Shown: positions 25,164 to 38,027, numbered from the stretch's first letter. The stretch is DNA of 64,000 nt from Bisporella sp. PMI_857 (GCA_021307315.1 JAJSPD010000004.1:1054001-1118000); one strand, 5' to 3'. Program-made: numbers and translations. The notes: generated from the letters alone by a model not told the origin.

Positions 25164-26633
25164 CTGCCATGACTGCTTTGTCGGAGATTTTATTCTATAG
25201 TCAGTACTCGGTATTCGATTCTGCCTGTTCTTTTGATGACATACTTTTCTTATATTCCCTTCCCACCTGGCGTTGCAGCATGTCATGGGGAATGGTTATT
25301 AGACAATAAAGTCTATTCATTGGTTTGCAAAAATCATGAATGGGTATGTGCTATGCCTCCGATTCATACCAGAAATCGCTGACTTGTTTCGTTTGCAGAC
25401 ATTTTCTATACCTGACAGACATCAATCAGGTTCAGAAATCTTCGGTGCAGTACCGAAGAGTTTTTATTACCTATACTAGTATCAATGGCGCATCTCTTTG
25501 GAGATGTTATTGATCTTGCGTTTTCATGCTTTTCACATTCTTTTTTCATTTCAGAGGCTCTTTGTAAAGCTATGGGTTGAGCTGCGAGAGAATATTGCAT
25601 CCTTGACATAGCGGGTTATGAGGGTTTCTTTTCCTACTTGAGGCAAGAACGGGGTTAGCGTGGTGCTATCATACAAGGCCAATACAATAGTATCATAAAT
25701 CTGTGCTGCCATGGGCCATGCGTAAAGTATTTGCAAAAAGGTCTTCATTCGTGAGTAGCTTTTACGCGGCAACCAAACCAAGATAATTCACCATCAAAAG
25801 TGTGATCTAGATTGAGATACGAATAGGCACAAAGAGTCAGACTCTCCCACTGTCTAAGAAATGTTACAGGCTTTGTATGCGCCACGTAATTTCGAAGTGG
25901 AAGTAGTAAGTACCCAGCGCAAAAGTGGGTATGGGGTGTTCGGTTTGATTGATGAAATGCTTATATACGTCGTGCGTGAAAGAAATTTGCTTCTAGAACT
26001 TTTCCATGCTGCATGATGAGATCATATTTTGTGATATTGCTGCGCTTGGGATCGTGAGGGGGGAGAGGTGGAGGGATGTGGGTGATTCTGTTGGTACGGC
26101 ATACGGTCGTCCTGTTCCGTATGCTTCTGCTTCTGGTTCATTTTGGTAACCGAGGGCAGCTGATGGCCTGCCTGGTAGCGATTTGGATATAGGTGAGAAG
26201 GTTTGCGGAGGGGTTGAAAGAATGGACGGATTGGCGAATGGGAGTACTAGCTAGGCTTGGGTAGGAAGGCTGAGATGGTTGTGCGGACGGCAGACGGAGA
26301 GAGGACTATCTATGGAACTAGATAGGAGGTGGTGGGACTGGATGCTGGGTATTGATCAACCTCATACTACACTACCGTAGAGTGCTTGTAGGTGAGCCTG
26401 TGTGTGGGATCATAATAATAATTGCTTTCTTTGCAAATAATGCGCGCTCCCTATTACTGCTATATTGTGAGGCGGAAATTGGGGGTGAGTGGGTGGAGGA
26501 GGATTGCGATGGCGCATCCCAGAAGCCTCAGCTTGCCACATTGAGAAGTTGAAGGATTCCGACGACGATTGACTGCAGGTTTTTCTTCTTTTTTTTATAT
26601 TTTTTTTCTTTTTATTTTCAATACTATTGCCTT

Positions 26634-26656
26634 TACTACTACTACTACTACTACTA
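26634..26656. repeat. (TAC)n trinucleotide repeat
   Basis: Seven to eight TAC units in tandem, just after a T-rich tract in the kinase upstream region. Confidence 0.85.
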
Positions 26657-26764
26657 TTTCTGCTGCTCTCTCTTCTTCTTGCTAAACTCGTGCTTGATGT
26701 TCTACCTGCTGGGGGTGGGATAAAGTACTTACAAATATTGACCCTCAACACTAAACGCTACTAA

Positions 26765-26800
26765 CACTGACACTGACACTGACACTGACGCTGACACCGA
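26765..26800. repeat. CACTGA hexanucleotide tandem repeat
   Basis: Six tandem hexamers: four perfect CACTGA followed by two with single changes (CGCTGA, CACCGA). It lies about 550 bp upstream of the AGC kinase start. Confidence 0.85.
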
Positions 26801-27152
26801 CATTGCTGGGTTTGGGCTGCCCCCACCAAAAGAGACCCTTATTATATAGGCTACATATAGCAGAATCAGGACCTACTTTACTGGGCTATACACTACTCCC
26901 GTCCCCCTACTGTACAGTCACTTGTACCCGCCAAGCTGCCTGAAGAGTCGGGCGGTTGGCCGCTGAGGTACTGCTCCTTTTCCCAACTTCCATTCACAGA
27001 CCAAGATCACATCCCTCCCCCAAATTCCATTCACACACAATTAACCTACCTCTCTATAGCAGAGTCGTGCCTTCACTTTTGCTCTGCTTCACCAAAAACC
27101 ACTTCAAGAAATTGACCGCATCACTACGTGGGATCTAAGTCTACCATCTTGC

Positions 27153-27221
27153 ATGCTGGGTGCACTCACTACTTGTAACTGCGCCACGTCTGAGACATCC
27201 CCAAGCGAGAGTCGTACCTGA
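27153..27221 (+). promoter_or_regulatory. Upstream ORF 1 of the AGC kinase
   Basis: A short ATG-started frame of 22 codons plus stop, in the probable leader of the kinase mRNA. Its presence in the transcript depends on the unseen transcription start. Confidence 0.4.
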
Positions 27222-27287
27222 CTTGATTATCAACCATCTCGAATTCGGCACGACCTCTAATTGTCATCACCCCTATTTGATACGTTG

Positions 27288-27338
27288 ATGTTACGAGAAG
27301 CAGCTCTCGTACGAAGCTGCTACGAGTCGCTTCGATGA
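27288..27338 (+). promoter_or_regulatory. Upstream ORF 2, overlapping the kinase start as ATGA
   Basis: A 16-codon frame whose stop TGA (27336-27338) overlaps the kinase ATG (27335-27337) in the tetranucleotide ATGA. Ribosomes finishing this frame end exactly at the main start, an arrangement known to allow termination-reinitiation. Confidence 0.5.
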
Positions 27339-29416
27339 CGACCCTCTTTCATACTTCATCTCCTACCTCAACACCCAGCGAGAAGAGGAACTTCTCAGGG
27401 CTCTCAATGTCGTCAAATAAGCAGACCAATGGCAATAGTCACTTCCCCCAGAAGCTCAAGAATTTCTTCCGGATCAACAGTCTTGGAAGCCATGGCGAAA
27501 AGAACGATGGCTCTATCAAGTCAGAGAGTAAGAGCTCGTTCCGACAATCCAAGTTCTTTCCTGGTGGAGGACGAAATCGATCACAAACTGTAGCCAGCGA
27601 AGGCAATGCCTTGGAAGATGCGGTTAGTCCTACTGCTCATGCGAACCCATACTTTGCGCACCAAGGTCCCCCCGCGTTACGCCATCACAACGAAGGCTCT
27701 GTTCCTCCTAGCCCGCCCGATACGCCTACGTTGAAAATAGATGGAGTCACTGGAGCAAATGATCAAGCTACAATTGCCGGGAAGGAGGAACTGGCCCGGA
27801 AACTTCGGAGAGTTGCAAGTGCTCCAAATGCACAAGGGTTATTTTCTAAGGGCAAAGGCAGCGGTGACAGACCAGCCACTGCTGAGCTTGGTAAAGAGCC
27901 CGTGGCTCATGATGCAGCTGCGAGTACGTTGTCTTTGGTCGATCCTAAAACAAACGGTGTTGGACTTGGTATACCACCTCAAGATGGGCTTGGAGAGTTG
28001 CAGCCCCCGAACCGGAATATGGCATTTCGAAGAACATATAGCTCGAATTCCATCAAGGTACGGAACGTTGAAGTTGGACCTAGCAGCTTTGATAAGATCA
28101 AGTTGATTGGCAAAGGAGATGTTGGAAAGGTCTATCTTGTACGGGAAAAGAAGAGCAGCAGGCTCTATGCTATGAAGGGTCAGTATGGGTGCAGAGATTA
28201 GGCCACCATTTACTAACCGAAGTAGTTTTGAGCAAGAAGGAGATGATCAAGCGGAATAAAATTAAGAGAGCTTTAGCGGAGCAAGAGATTCTTGCTACAA
28301 GCAATCATCCTTTCATTGTTACGCTGTTCCACTCCTTCCAATCCGACGAGCATTTATATTTGTGTATGGAATATTGCAGTGGTGGAGAGTTTTTCAGAGC
28401 ATTACAAACCCGACCCGGAAAATGCATACCTGAGGAAGATGCGAAATTCTATGCCGCAGAAGTGACTGCTGCATTGGAGTATCTTCATCTAATGGGATTC
28501 ATATACAGAGATCTAAAGCCAGAAAGTATGTTGCTGCTTAGCAGTGTATGACCAAGGCTAACACATACAGACATTCTACTCCATCAATCTGGTCATATCA
28601 TGTTATCAGACTTTGATCTGTCTAAGCAGTCGGAGCCCGGTGGAAAGCCAACCATGGTCCTCTCCGGTCGCAGCGGCACAAACGCCAATTCTCCGGGACA
28701 AGTAGACACAAAGTCCTGCATAAACAACTTCCGGACAAATTCGTTTGTTGGCACTGAAGAATACATCGCGCCAGAGGTTATCAAGGGATGTGGACATACC
28801 AGCGCAGTAGATTGGTGGACTTTAGGCATACTGGTCTATGAAATGCTGTACGGCACCACACCATTCAAGGGCAAGAATCGTAACGCTACATTTGCGAATA
28901 TTCTGCGAGATGAGGTTCCATTCCCTGAGCACTCCGGTTCTCCTCAGATTTCAAAGTAAGTTGTTTAACCTGGTAGGAGGTCTATTTCTGACAGTCTTTA
29001 GTCTATGCAAATCTTTGATTCGCAAGTTACTCATCAAAGATGAGAACCGACGTCTAGGTGCTCGTGCGGGTGCCTCAGATATTAAGACACATCCCTTCTT
29101 TAGAACAACACAATGGGCATTAATTCGTCACATGAAACCGCCTATGATTCCACAACAGGGGCGTGGAATTGATACCGTCAACTTTCGAAATGTCAAAGAG
29201 AGCGAGAGTGTAGATATCAGCGGGGCTCGAGCTTTGATGGCGGCAAAGGGTGTCCCTCTTGACTCGGGCCTGACCACTCCAGGTGGAGAGATGGAGAAAA
29301 ATCCTTTCGAGGAATTCAATTCTGTGACACTGCACCATGACGGAGATGACCACCATGGTCATCACGACGAGGACCAACATAACGGGCGCTACGAAAGTCC
29401 AGGGCGACGTTCATGA
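27335..29416 (+). CDS. nrc-2: AGC-family serine/threonine kinase, NRC-2 / Fpk1-Kin82 type
   Basis: Four exons, 27335-28178, 28226-28525, 28571-28955 and 29002-29416, give 647 aa. After a ~250-residue Ser-rich N-terminus come the glycine loop [12 protein letters not shown], the catalytic Lys in YAMKV, YRDLKPEN, and DFDLSK, where DFD replaces DFG as in the Fpk1/NRC-2 and NDR-like branch. An insert of ~35 residues precedes the activation segment [28 protein letters not shown] follows, then a C-terminal extension with the NPFEEFNSV hydrophobic-type motif. Yeast Fpk1/Fpk2 phosphorylate phospholipid flippases at the plasma membrane, and Neurospora NRC-2 represses premature conidiation. Upstream ORFs suggest translational control. 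Confidence 0.92.
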
Positions 29417-30027
29417 GACCGTTTCCTTCCAATCCTCCTAACAAGCAACATATGAGAGCAAAATGTGTGAGTGAAAACGTAAGGCGAGCGGAACCGTAAC
29501 GAAGATATCTGTATTTGTTTACTCTTTCTCTTTACCAATTTGGCATCAACTTGGAAGACTGAGAAGCTCAAGGTCTCAGCATGTTTGTGTGCGGGCATAT
29601 TTTGCCCTTTTCGACTTGCAGACGAAAAGCTGGCTAGGCATTTTCCGCACTATTGCTTTGCATTGTAAATATGGCTTTATGAGATCTGTGGGGATTGGGG
29701 TTCAGGTGGGGGCGTTTATGGTGCTCTAGGTACAGAACGATGATGTTTCTGCTAGAGGAGATTTTATACTTTGTTGTGATATTTCATGATACTCGTCAAA
29801 TGCTTTCTAATCTCTATCCAATGGGTCTCACCTCGCACTTCCACCCTTCCGGTCTAATTGACGATTTCCATACACCACCATTGCGGAGAAAATCTTTTGT
29901 GGTTTCGTCGGTTTGAAAGAAATCGCTACCAAAAAATGACGAAATCAATGTCTCACGTGTATCACAAGGAAATACAATCTGCGCAACGCCTATATGTATC
30001 GGTTCGCTTAAACAAGTACTTTTATTG
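29417..30027. other. Intergenic, convergent 3' ends
   Basis: 611 bp between the kinase and SHE4 stops, probably holding both 3' UTRs. No gene seen. Confidence 0.5.
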
Positions 30028-32237
30028 CTATATAGTAAGCGGCGCGTTACTCTCAGTGGAGCCTAGGATCTTTTTCAGCGCTTCCACGGTAATCTCTAAC
30101 ACCTCTTGACTCCGACTTTTCTTCAGGCAATCTTTCAAGGCATTGACTCCTCCCGCCTCCTTAACTTTCGTGACACCCCATTCGCCCACCTTACCTGGAG
30201 CAGTCACAACATTCATGATACATACAACCCCCCTATGCCTCAACTCCTCCGCATCCTCCTTACACAATGCTAACAAGATCACTGGCCCCCTATCCCGTTC
30301 CAATATAGCATTCACAGCCGTATCCCACTCCGTCAAGCTAGCCAACGCACCACCTGCAGCTCTCCTCGTTGCAAAGTCCTCGGAATCTGCTAATGCTAAC
30401 AGGATATGCATTCGATGACTAGCCTGCTTTGAGCCGTCGGCGAACTTGATGACACATTCTGGAGATTGCATGAGATTGCAAACGAGCTCGACGGTGGCGC
30501 GCGTAACCATCTTATTGTTGGAGAGGAAGAGCTCTTCGATCTGCGGGAAGGCAAGCCGGATGATGGGATTCCGTGCTGTATCATCAGTGGAGGCAAGGTT
30601 TGTGAGTGCAAGGAGGGACTCGAAGATTGGGAGGTTGTCGCGGTGCTCGACGGTGGGGTCGTCGCTCAGGAGGGTGAGGAGAGGACGGATTGCGGAGGTT
30701 AGTGGGATGGGATTTGAGCCGCCAAAAACATGGGATGGGTTTGTGGTGATTAGAATACGGGCTAGTGCATGTGCAGCTGTTCTTTGAGCAGTGATTGCCT
30801 CGGAAGGTAGCGACGAGTAAGCGTGAAGTAATAGCTTTACGCCTCCCTGTTGGGCGAGTTTTCCTCGAATTTTGGCTGTTTTTGAGAGTGAGAACATGAT
30901 TGTAACAACAAGTGACAACGACGCGGTTGATCCATGTTGACTATGTGTAACCAGGATAGGGACAACCCCAGCGTCGAACACTGCTTGACATCGTTTGGTC
31001 ACATACTCGTCATCGTTCAATATATCTGGCTGTACAGGAGCGGCTTTAGATGCATTTGCATATGCTTTAAGTTGTGTCATGCGCTTCTGTTCTTCGGTGA
31101 GGTTTGGCATATAGGTGGTCAAATTTACCAGAATACTAAGAGTTCCGTAGGTAGTTGGAGACTTGGCTGGTGCTTCTGCAAGAGCCTTGACTAGGAACTT
31201 TAGGAAGTCATTATCAGTGGCTAATTTCTCCTTGACCTTGGACTGTAGAGAGGCATAAGCCAGACCCTCTATGGCGTTTTGTTGGCCTGGATTCGTCAAA
31301 GCCATTGTTTTCAGCATATCCAATAAGCCTTCGATATTCTTTGCGGCTGGTTGAACCCGATCTTCTGAGCCAGTACTAGGCGTGACAGGAACTGCCTTTA
31401 ATCCTAAGGTCAGTCAGAAAACTTCACATAAGGTTTATGTTGGAGTTGAGAGAAGCTATAGGGAATATTTGTACGTACTTGGAGCTTGGCCAGAATAACT
31501 GCCGCAAGATTCCTGACCATTTCGGAATGAATTCTTTGCTGAATAGATCCCTCGTCGGTATTTTGCACTACAGGAACGTCGGTGATAATCTCTTCCAACC
31601 ATTCCGAGCAATATTTCTCAATAGCTTCGCGGCATGCGGCATTCATGCACGCTACATTGAGCATTTCCAAGCAAGCCTGTTCCACTTTCTTGCTCTTCCA
31701 TTTTCTCCTCATTAGAGGCCCAAGGCTAACTACAAAGCCCTCGCTAAGAAAAAGGTTTGCTATAACATCAGGGACGACAGGAAATATCGAAGCAGCAACA
31801 GAAAAAGCAACTATGAAATCGTCGTAGGTGGCTCTGGCCACGTGTGAATGAAAGAATGCGGAAAGATACTCAACACCCGTATCCCCAGAAACTTTTAGGT
31901 AGGCAGATATGGTCAACGTTGCATAACCTCGAACACTTTGGGATTGCCTCATATCAAGGTATCCTAGGATAGTTTCCATAGAATCGGTATCAACCAGTTC
32001 ATGAAGTGGCTTATGAGGTTCTGGGTGGCGTGTTTCTTCTGAGGAGTCATCGTCGAAAAGCTTCGTGAGAGTCCCGAGTTCCTTGCAGGTTTCCTCATCC
32101 TCTTGTCCACCTTCCATTAGCCTAGCTAGAAGCAATAGGGTTTGATCCTCGTAGGATATCTTCTCTGGTGGTGTGTCTCTTAGTATGCCCGGCTCCCCAG
32201 ACCCGACCTCCTCGCTGAAAGACCTTTTGGATGACAT
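30028..32237 (-). CDS. SHE4: UCS-domain myosin chaperone (She4 / UNC-45)
   Basis: Two exons, 32237-31479 and 31395-30028, phase 0 at the junction, 708 aa. The protein is built of armadillo-like helical repeats throughout, with the C-terminal UCS region recognisable by blocks such as EGLAYASLQSKVKEKL, TYGTLSILVNLT, LLLHAYSSLP and LASTDDTARNPIIRL. There is no TPR domain, as usual in fungal members. UCS proteins fold and stabilise class I, II and V myosins for actin-ring, endocytic and transport work. The acceptor at 31396 was chosen because it keeps phase; another AG lies 12 nt upstream but breaks frame. The start is the first ATG (MSSKRSF). Head-to-head with TFB4. Confidence 0.9.
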
Positions 32238-32732
32238 GATCAATGGAGACCACAGCAGGTCGATACAGGTGGATTACGGCCAAGATTTGAAGTTTGCAAG
32301 GTGTGAAGGATGATCTGCCGTATCTGTCTGTTCAGTGGGAGGTAGGTATAGTCAGATAAGAGCAGAGGTTTCCTATATAGAGGTAGCTTCCCCAGCTTTA
32401 GAATTGCTACCCCTCCATCACGTGAAAACGCATCTGCTACTACAGGGGTCTGTGTGCTCGGTTCACGTTGAACCGCGACCTGATCAAACACAAGGGACCA
32501 GTATATACGTCGGCTCGTTCTGCAATACCTAAGCTGCAGGCGGCCAGGCTACACCTCAAGTCATCGATCTTCTACCAAGCCATAGGTTCTGCCTCAAGAC
32601 AATCCTGCATTTACCTCTTGCAGATGTGCTAAAAGAGATTTCCAGAGATTCTTCCATACTCCACCATCAAAACCATATTGCCTTCTTCCATGAAGTTTCC
32701 TTGACATTTGGTTTGCATATTCCGTCTTCATA
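32238..32732. promoter_or_regulatory. Shared divergent promoter, SHE4 / TFB4
   Basis: 495 bp between the two starts. It contains CACGTGA near 32419, an E-box-like site of the kind bound by bHLH factors such as Cbf1. The function is not shown. Confidence 0.5.
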
Positions 32733-33912
32733 ATGGATGGTGTAGATGGCTCAGAGCATCATGATCGTGCGACTGAAGGTGGCAAAGCTCCCTCACGTCT
32801 CAGTCTGGACTCGGTCTAACATGAGTTCTAGGGCCGACGCCATCATTGCTGGTGATAGTCCTCGACACGAATCCTCATGCATGGGCCATTCTCAGCTCCA
32901 AAATCTCTCTCTCCAAAGCTGTTGCCAACATACTCGTTTTCATAAACGCGCACCTCGCAGTCAATAATGCCAACCAAGTTGCGATGGTAGCAAGTCATAC
33001 TCACCGAGCCGTATGGTTATATCCTCGCTCCCCATCTACATCCGAGGATGTCGAGATGGAGGAGGCTGACTCCTCGAACCTCCATGACCCCAATAAATAT
33101 CGAGCTTTCGCGCTTATCGAGAATATTCTACTTAGATCTTTGAGAGGGCTCGTATCCGTTACTACAGAATCAGATATCGCTATTACAAGCACCACACAAA
33201 TGGCTGGCGCATTGACACTGGCGCTATCGTATATCAATAAAGCAACCATCAAATTCTCTGATGTCGGAACATCTACACAACCCGCCTCTACCGCTGTCGA
33301 GGCAGAGGATAGACCTGTTGGTTTGCAAAGCCGGATTCTCATTGTTTCTGTCTCCGGCGATCTCGCACATCAATATATACCAATAATGAACACCACATTT
33401 GCCGCGCAAAGATTACGAATACCTATAGATATTGTGAAGTTAGCCGGTGATACGGTGTTTCTACAACAGGCAGCATACACCACAAATGGGATATACATGC
33501 AATTACGAAACCCAGAAGGTCTGCTTCAGTACCTCATGATGGCATTCTTGCCTGATCAACTTGCTCGGAAACACCTTTTTTCCCCAACACAGGATGTCGT
33601 TGACTTTAGAGCCGCGTGTTTTTGTCATCGGAAGGTGGTAGATATAGGCTTCGTTTGTAGTATCTGCCTGAGCAGTAAGTATTATATTACCCTCTCCTTT
33701 GTTAAATCGTTTGTTTGAAGTCGTATTGAATCACAATTATAGTTTTCTGCACACCACCGGAAGGAGCAGATTGTTTAACATGTGGAACGCATCTTTCACT
33801 TGGAGACTATGGTGCAAAGCCAGCTGTAGTACCCCGAAGGAAGAAGAAGAAACGGAAGATAAACGGAGTAGATACGGGAAGTGCGAGAGGAACACCGGCA
33901 CCTGGGGAATAG
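32733..33912 (+). CDS. TFB4: TFIIH core subunit Tfb4 (p34)
   Basis: Three exons, 32733-32778, 32832-33674 and 33743-33912, give 352 aa. After a 15-residue acidic start, the vWA-like domain opens with PSLLVIVLDTNPHAWAIL, the hallmark of p34/Tfb4. A C-terminal four-Cys zinc finger (CFCH, CSICL, CLTCG) crosses the last intron, followed by a basic RRKKKKRK stretch. Tfb4 binds Ssl1/p44 in the TFIIH core, which opens DNA for transcription and nucleotide excision repair. The first intron was set by the phase and the conserved PSLL block. Confidence 0.94.
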
Positions 33913-34967
33913 AAATATTGTTGGTGGCTCTGGAAGTATATACAATCGGATATACCCCGATGTTAGAGATAATGTATAAGTAAACCTGCCAAAAAGGCTT
34001 TCATGTTTATCAATAGTCCGACTAAACCCCTCTGTATCCTACATCACTACCTACATCGCCGTCTTCCGCCTTCAAATCGCCTTAACGAAAATAGTACTTC
34101 ACCTACCCTCGCATCCTTTCGAGCCATAAATTCCAGTCTACGATAAAAGATTCAGTAGGCAAATGCAAGGGTCGACTGCAACACATGCTTCGCGAATAAA
34201 ACGCATACCCTAGAGCTCACACTAGGTCACCTAATACCACGGTGGGAGCTCCCATATCACGGATTGGGGTTGCTAGAAGGATCCAGATACTCCTTGCCAT
34301 CTCCTTCAACGGGTCCGCAGCCCCATAACCATAGGAGGTTTAGTGAGGTGCCCGTTTGGGTAGTTCTGAAATCTTGCCTTCTTGGTTTTGGGAGGTTTTG
34401 CTAGAAACGCCATGAAGGAAGTGCTTCATAGGCCATATGCCTTACCTGTCTACTTCTTCGACAAGTCGGCGGTATGATTTTACTATACGAATTACCCCAG
34501 TATAAATGTTTGATATGCTTCGCATGGCCTAATGCCCATAAATGAAGGCTTTAAACGTCGCAATACATCAGTATGTTGATGGTAAAAAATAAAAATAAAA
34601 CTATCAGCGAATTGAGTAGTACAGCTTGATGAAGATATAAAATGTTCTTATTCATTCTGCCTTGTGATTTGTGGAAGCACTTTGGGAAGCACTTTGGGAG
34701 GCTAATTGTGCTTTAAAGCATGTTACCTCGAGTTTATGCCCACGGAAACTGGGCCTAAAGGCTCTAGAAGCGCACTCATATGTCCGGTGCTGAGCCCATC
34801 CCTCATATTCCCATGCCAGTAATTTTACCTTAGGTACCCGCATGCATTCATCGAATGGGGAGTTTGTTTAAAGGATAGAGCAGAAGGAAAAGCGAGTTGG
34901 CGAGAAGTTATAATTACCCTGAATAAGGCAGGAGGTACGAAGTTTAGTGGTTTCACGAGGGCTCTGT
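33913..34967. other. Intergenic, convergent 3' ends
   Basis: About 1.05 kb between TFB4 and the taspase-like gene. It holds 3' UTR-like AT-rich sequence. A small direct repeat of AAGCACTTTGGG at 34676-34698 is the only structure seen. Confidence 0.45.
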
Positions 34968-36747
34968 CTATTGTTCAACACGGATCTTGCGACCGCCTTG
35001 GACAACGTGGCCTTGCTCACCAATTCGTGACATTACACATTTTGGATCTTTCTCATTGGAACCCATTGAGGCGATGGCGAAAGAGTCCGTATTATGCGCA
35101 AAGTGAAGGAAGTAGCCATATGGTGTTTTCTTGACGGCCATAACACCGATTGCTCCTGCAGAGTTGCTTCCGCTGACGCCAGGATGACCCATAAAGTCGG
35201 CTTGAACAAACGACTCCATAGCTTCCTCCTCTGTGGCTTCAATATCGACTCCTCCACGAGAACGTCTAGTGTTATGATAAAGTCTTTCTGCGCACTTTTG
35301 GGACGCCATTGTCGTTGCCATATGTTCGCCAGTACCACTAGTTACAGCGGCAACAGTAATTAATTCTTCATCTTTCTCATCCGCAGGAATAACAGCAGAT
35401 CCAACTCCGACAAGAGCTGCAGGTCCAACACGTCCACGGTGCTTCATGCCAATGCCACCAGAAGATGACCCTGCTGCAATTCGACCATAGATGTCAATAG
35501 CTATGGCGCCGACAGTGTCAGTGATGAGGTCATCATCTGGTTCTTCAAAAACCTTCTCTTTGGACGGTGATTCTGCTGTTCCTTCCTGGGAAAATGCAAG
35601 CGGAGGACTGATAATATCAGACTCAACGCTGAATATAGGGGAGTTTGGCCCATCACTGATTGCCTGGCCTTTCTCTGACAAAGGGGATCCATAGGTGGTA
35701 GCACTTTGAGGTTCATACTTTCGAGATTCAGCAAGACTAGTCACTGCACCCATGCCTAGAAGCGAACGCGTTCTGCCACTTCCATCGGTTGTATCCTTGC
35801 CATAACGAGCTCGTTTTGCCGGAGATTCGGTTACTAAACGAGTACCGACGGCTGGCGAAGCAAGGTCGTGATATGATCGGTCATGATAATGACTAGAATG
35901 GCCAGATGGACTTGATGAGCGTCGAGTGCTTGGTATAGGAGATGGCGGTGATGGAGAGTCTGGCTGACCCTCGTTCCATGTGCCGCTCATTAGAGCGTTG
36001 GAGTGATCACGACGTTGTTTGTTTTGCGCTCTGCGTTCATACTCGAAATCTATTGGGTCATCATCACTCGCGGCGCTAGAAGCTCGTGGTGACAGCCGAT
36101 CCCCTTCGGCCCGTCGTAGGTCTTCCCTCCAGCGTATATATCGATCACGAGCATTCTTGGAGACTATTTGTTCGTGTGAGACGACAGGTAGGCCTTGCTC
36201 GAAAGCGAAATCAGTAGCACCTTGTCCAACGAGCAGATTTGGTGGTACCCTTCGAAGCGATAGCGGCTTATTTGACATTTCTAAGATTACCCGAGCAAGT
36301 GTAATGGGGTTCTTGATCTCTGTTGGCAATTAATATCAAGAGGTTGAAATTACAAGCGGAGTGAAGACTCACGAGCAGTTGCTCCACATGCGCCACTGCG
36401 ACCCAAGTAATCGACTACAGTCGCATCACATTCGACCACCCCATCAATAGACAAATTGCTCCCATAGCCAGCGTTTGTTATCTCCTTATCCTCGAGGATT
36501 TTGATAGCAGCTTCTACTGCATCAACAGACGTGCCACCATTTCTCAAGACGCGCATAGCCACTCGAGCAGCACTGTTACAAATGTCAGCTGACATGTAAT
36601 GTGCTAAATGCATAAGTGATAAGCAGACTCATTACAGGCACCAAGGTGAATGTGCTCATTGGTGGTGCTGTGATAACCTGCACCAGCATGAACGAAAATC
36701 GCAGCAACCTGAGGCCGTTTCTGTTTTCGGTCGTTAGTTCCATCCAT
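34968..36747 (-). CDS. Taspase/asparaginase-2 family N-terminal threonine hydrolase
   Basis: Three exons, 36747-36629, 36572-36373 and 36319-34968, give 556 aa. The alpha half carries VAAIFVHAGAGYHS, ACNDAARVAMRVLRNGG (across the first junction) and NAGYGSNL. A ~220-residue Ser/Pro/Arg-rich loop follows, then DTVGAIAIDIYGRIAAGSSSGG, where the Thr after Asp becomes the N-terminal nucleophile after self-cleavage. The domain order and the DTVGA motif fit threonine aspartase (Taspase-1) rather than plain asparaginase. The first donor is GTCTGC, unusual but required by the family block ACNDA. The frame stays open upstream to another ATG at 36957, so an N-terminus 70 residues longer is possible. 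The physiological target in fungi is not known to me. Confidence 0.86.
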
Positions 36748-38027
36748 GATTGGGCTGAAATGACCAAGAATTGAGTCCGTAGATATGTTAAGATTCAGTT
36801 TCGGTGGTCCCAGATCTTGGTTGCTGTATGGGTGCTTGTTGTCGGTATTGTTCCTCTGCAACTTTTTGAGAAGACTTGGAATATTCCGGAATCTTTGCCT
36901 AGTATTGTTTGTTCTATTGGATACGGGTGGTTGACGTTGAATAACAAGGTCTTGCATGGAGAACGCCCAAGAAGATGCACAGCTAAAATCTCAGTTCGAT
37001 AAGTCAAGTAGAAAGTAGGTAGAATTGCGGTGTCTGAAGATATGATAAAGATTGAGATACGCTTGTCAATTTAGGGGACTGAGTCTAAGCCTCCAGTTTC
37101 TGGCCGAGCGGTGCCCAATATGAAATGCTGAAGCTCGAATAGGCAATGATTGTAGAGCCTTTAGGTCGAAGAATAATCTTTAAGGATGGTTACTCCTTGC
37201 AGCGTTCTGGCACGGAATGGATCATAGGAACTGAAATATATTAGCACAGCACATACAGCTGGAGGCGCATTATAGCTAGCGCGGATTAGGTTAACGGAAC
37301 GCACAAAGATGGGTACGGACTTTAAAAAAGGAGATACTTCATACCATGAAGCGTGGTTTGTCTCAATCGAGGTTTGGTAGGAGATATGTGTAACAAAGGG
37401 TTCAGATGAAGAGGATGTCGAAAACGAGCGTTTTGGCAGTGCTAGAGATGGGATGATAGACGCAAATAAGCACTGTTGTGCTGCCAAAGAAGTGTATTAT
37501 AATATTGCGCTGACAAAGCAGTTAAAAGATAGATGGAGGAGGGTTAGGAAATGTAGCATAAATCAGAAGTGCACTGCTGCTTAACTTGGGAAGGAACTCT
37601 GTTATATAAGGCAAAGATTGCTTGCCCTTGCCATCTCCTTCAAAAGTCTATTGGAGAGACCATAGTGGGCTAAAACAAAGATTTTACATCAACTCCTGTT
37701 CCTGACGCTTTTATCTTCGTCTGAAGGATTTGCTGAAATAAGTAGCTGTCTTGGTGATAACCTCAACGTTCTACTCTCGGTGACCAATGAACATTGACTC
37801 TGAAATCATGATCACGTGCTCGCTTCTCAGCCACCCCACCTCCGCCTCAGGCTGCTAGACTCGGAGCCTTGTTCATCACCAAAGCTAGCCGCAGTACACT
37901 CCCAGGAACAAATGCCTGTACATCCCAACAATTGATCCAGGCCCTTTATCCAACACCCTATACCCTCTCAAATCTCGTCGCATACTAGGTCTTGAGGTAG
38001 AGTGTGCTACAGATCATCAACTCCAAC
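36748..38027. other. Divergent upstream region of the taspase-like gene and ARP3
   Basis: 1.28 kb. On the minus strand, near 37487-37161, a frame resembling a mitochondrial presequence (KRSFSTSSSS) is seen with a TATATAA at about 37600, but it has no ATG start and no clear second exon, so I do not call it. The rest is a plausible promoter. Confidence 0.4.

Larger units (their letters stand above)
25164..27334. other. Gene-free region and long 5' leader of the AGC kinase
   Basis: 2.2 kb containing the 3' UTR of the upstream gene, a T-rich tract (26580-26620), a (TAC)n run, a CACTGA tandem repeat and, from about 26950, a pyrimidine-rich leader with short upstream ORFs ahead of the kinase start. 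Confidence 0.5.

Noticed and set aside
27241..27254. GAATTCGGCACGAC resembles a common cDNA-library adapter (GAATTCGGCACGAG)
   Set aside because: Lies inside a continuous genomic leader with one mismatch to the adapter end. Coincidence is more likely than contamination.
37161..37487. Minus-strand frame beginning like a mitochondrial presequence (KRSFSTSSSS), with TATATAA about 110 bp upstream
   Set aside because: The frame has no ATG start, the possible second exon does not read as a known family, and no frame after the acceptor at about 37230 is convincing. It could be a small real gene, but I cannot support it.
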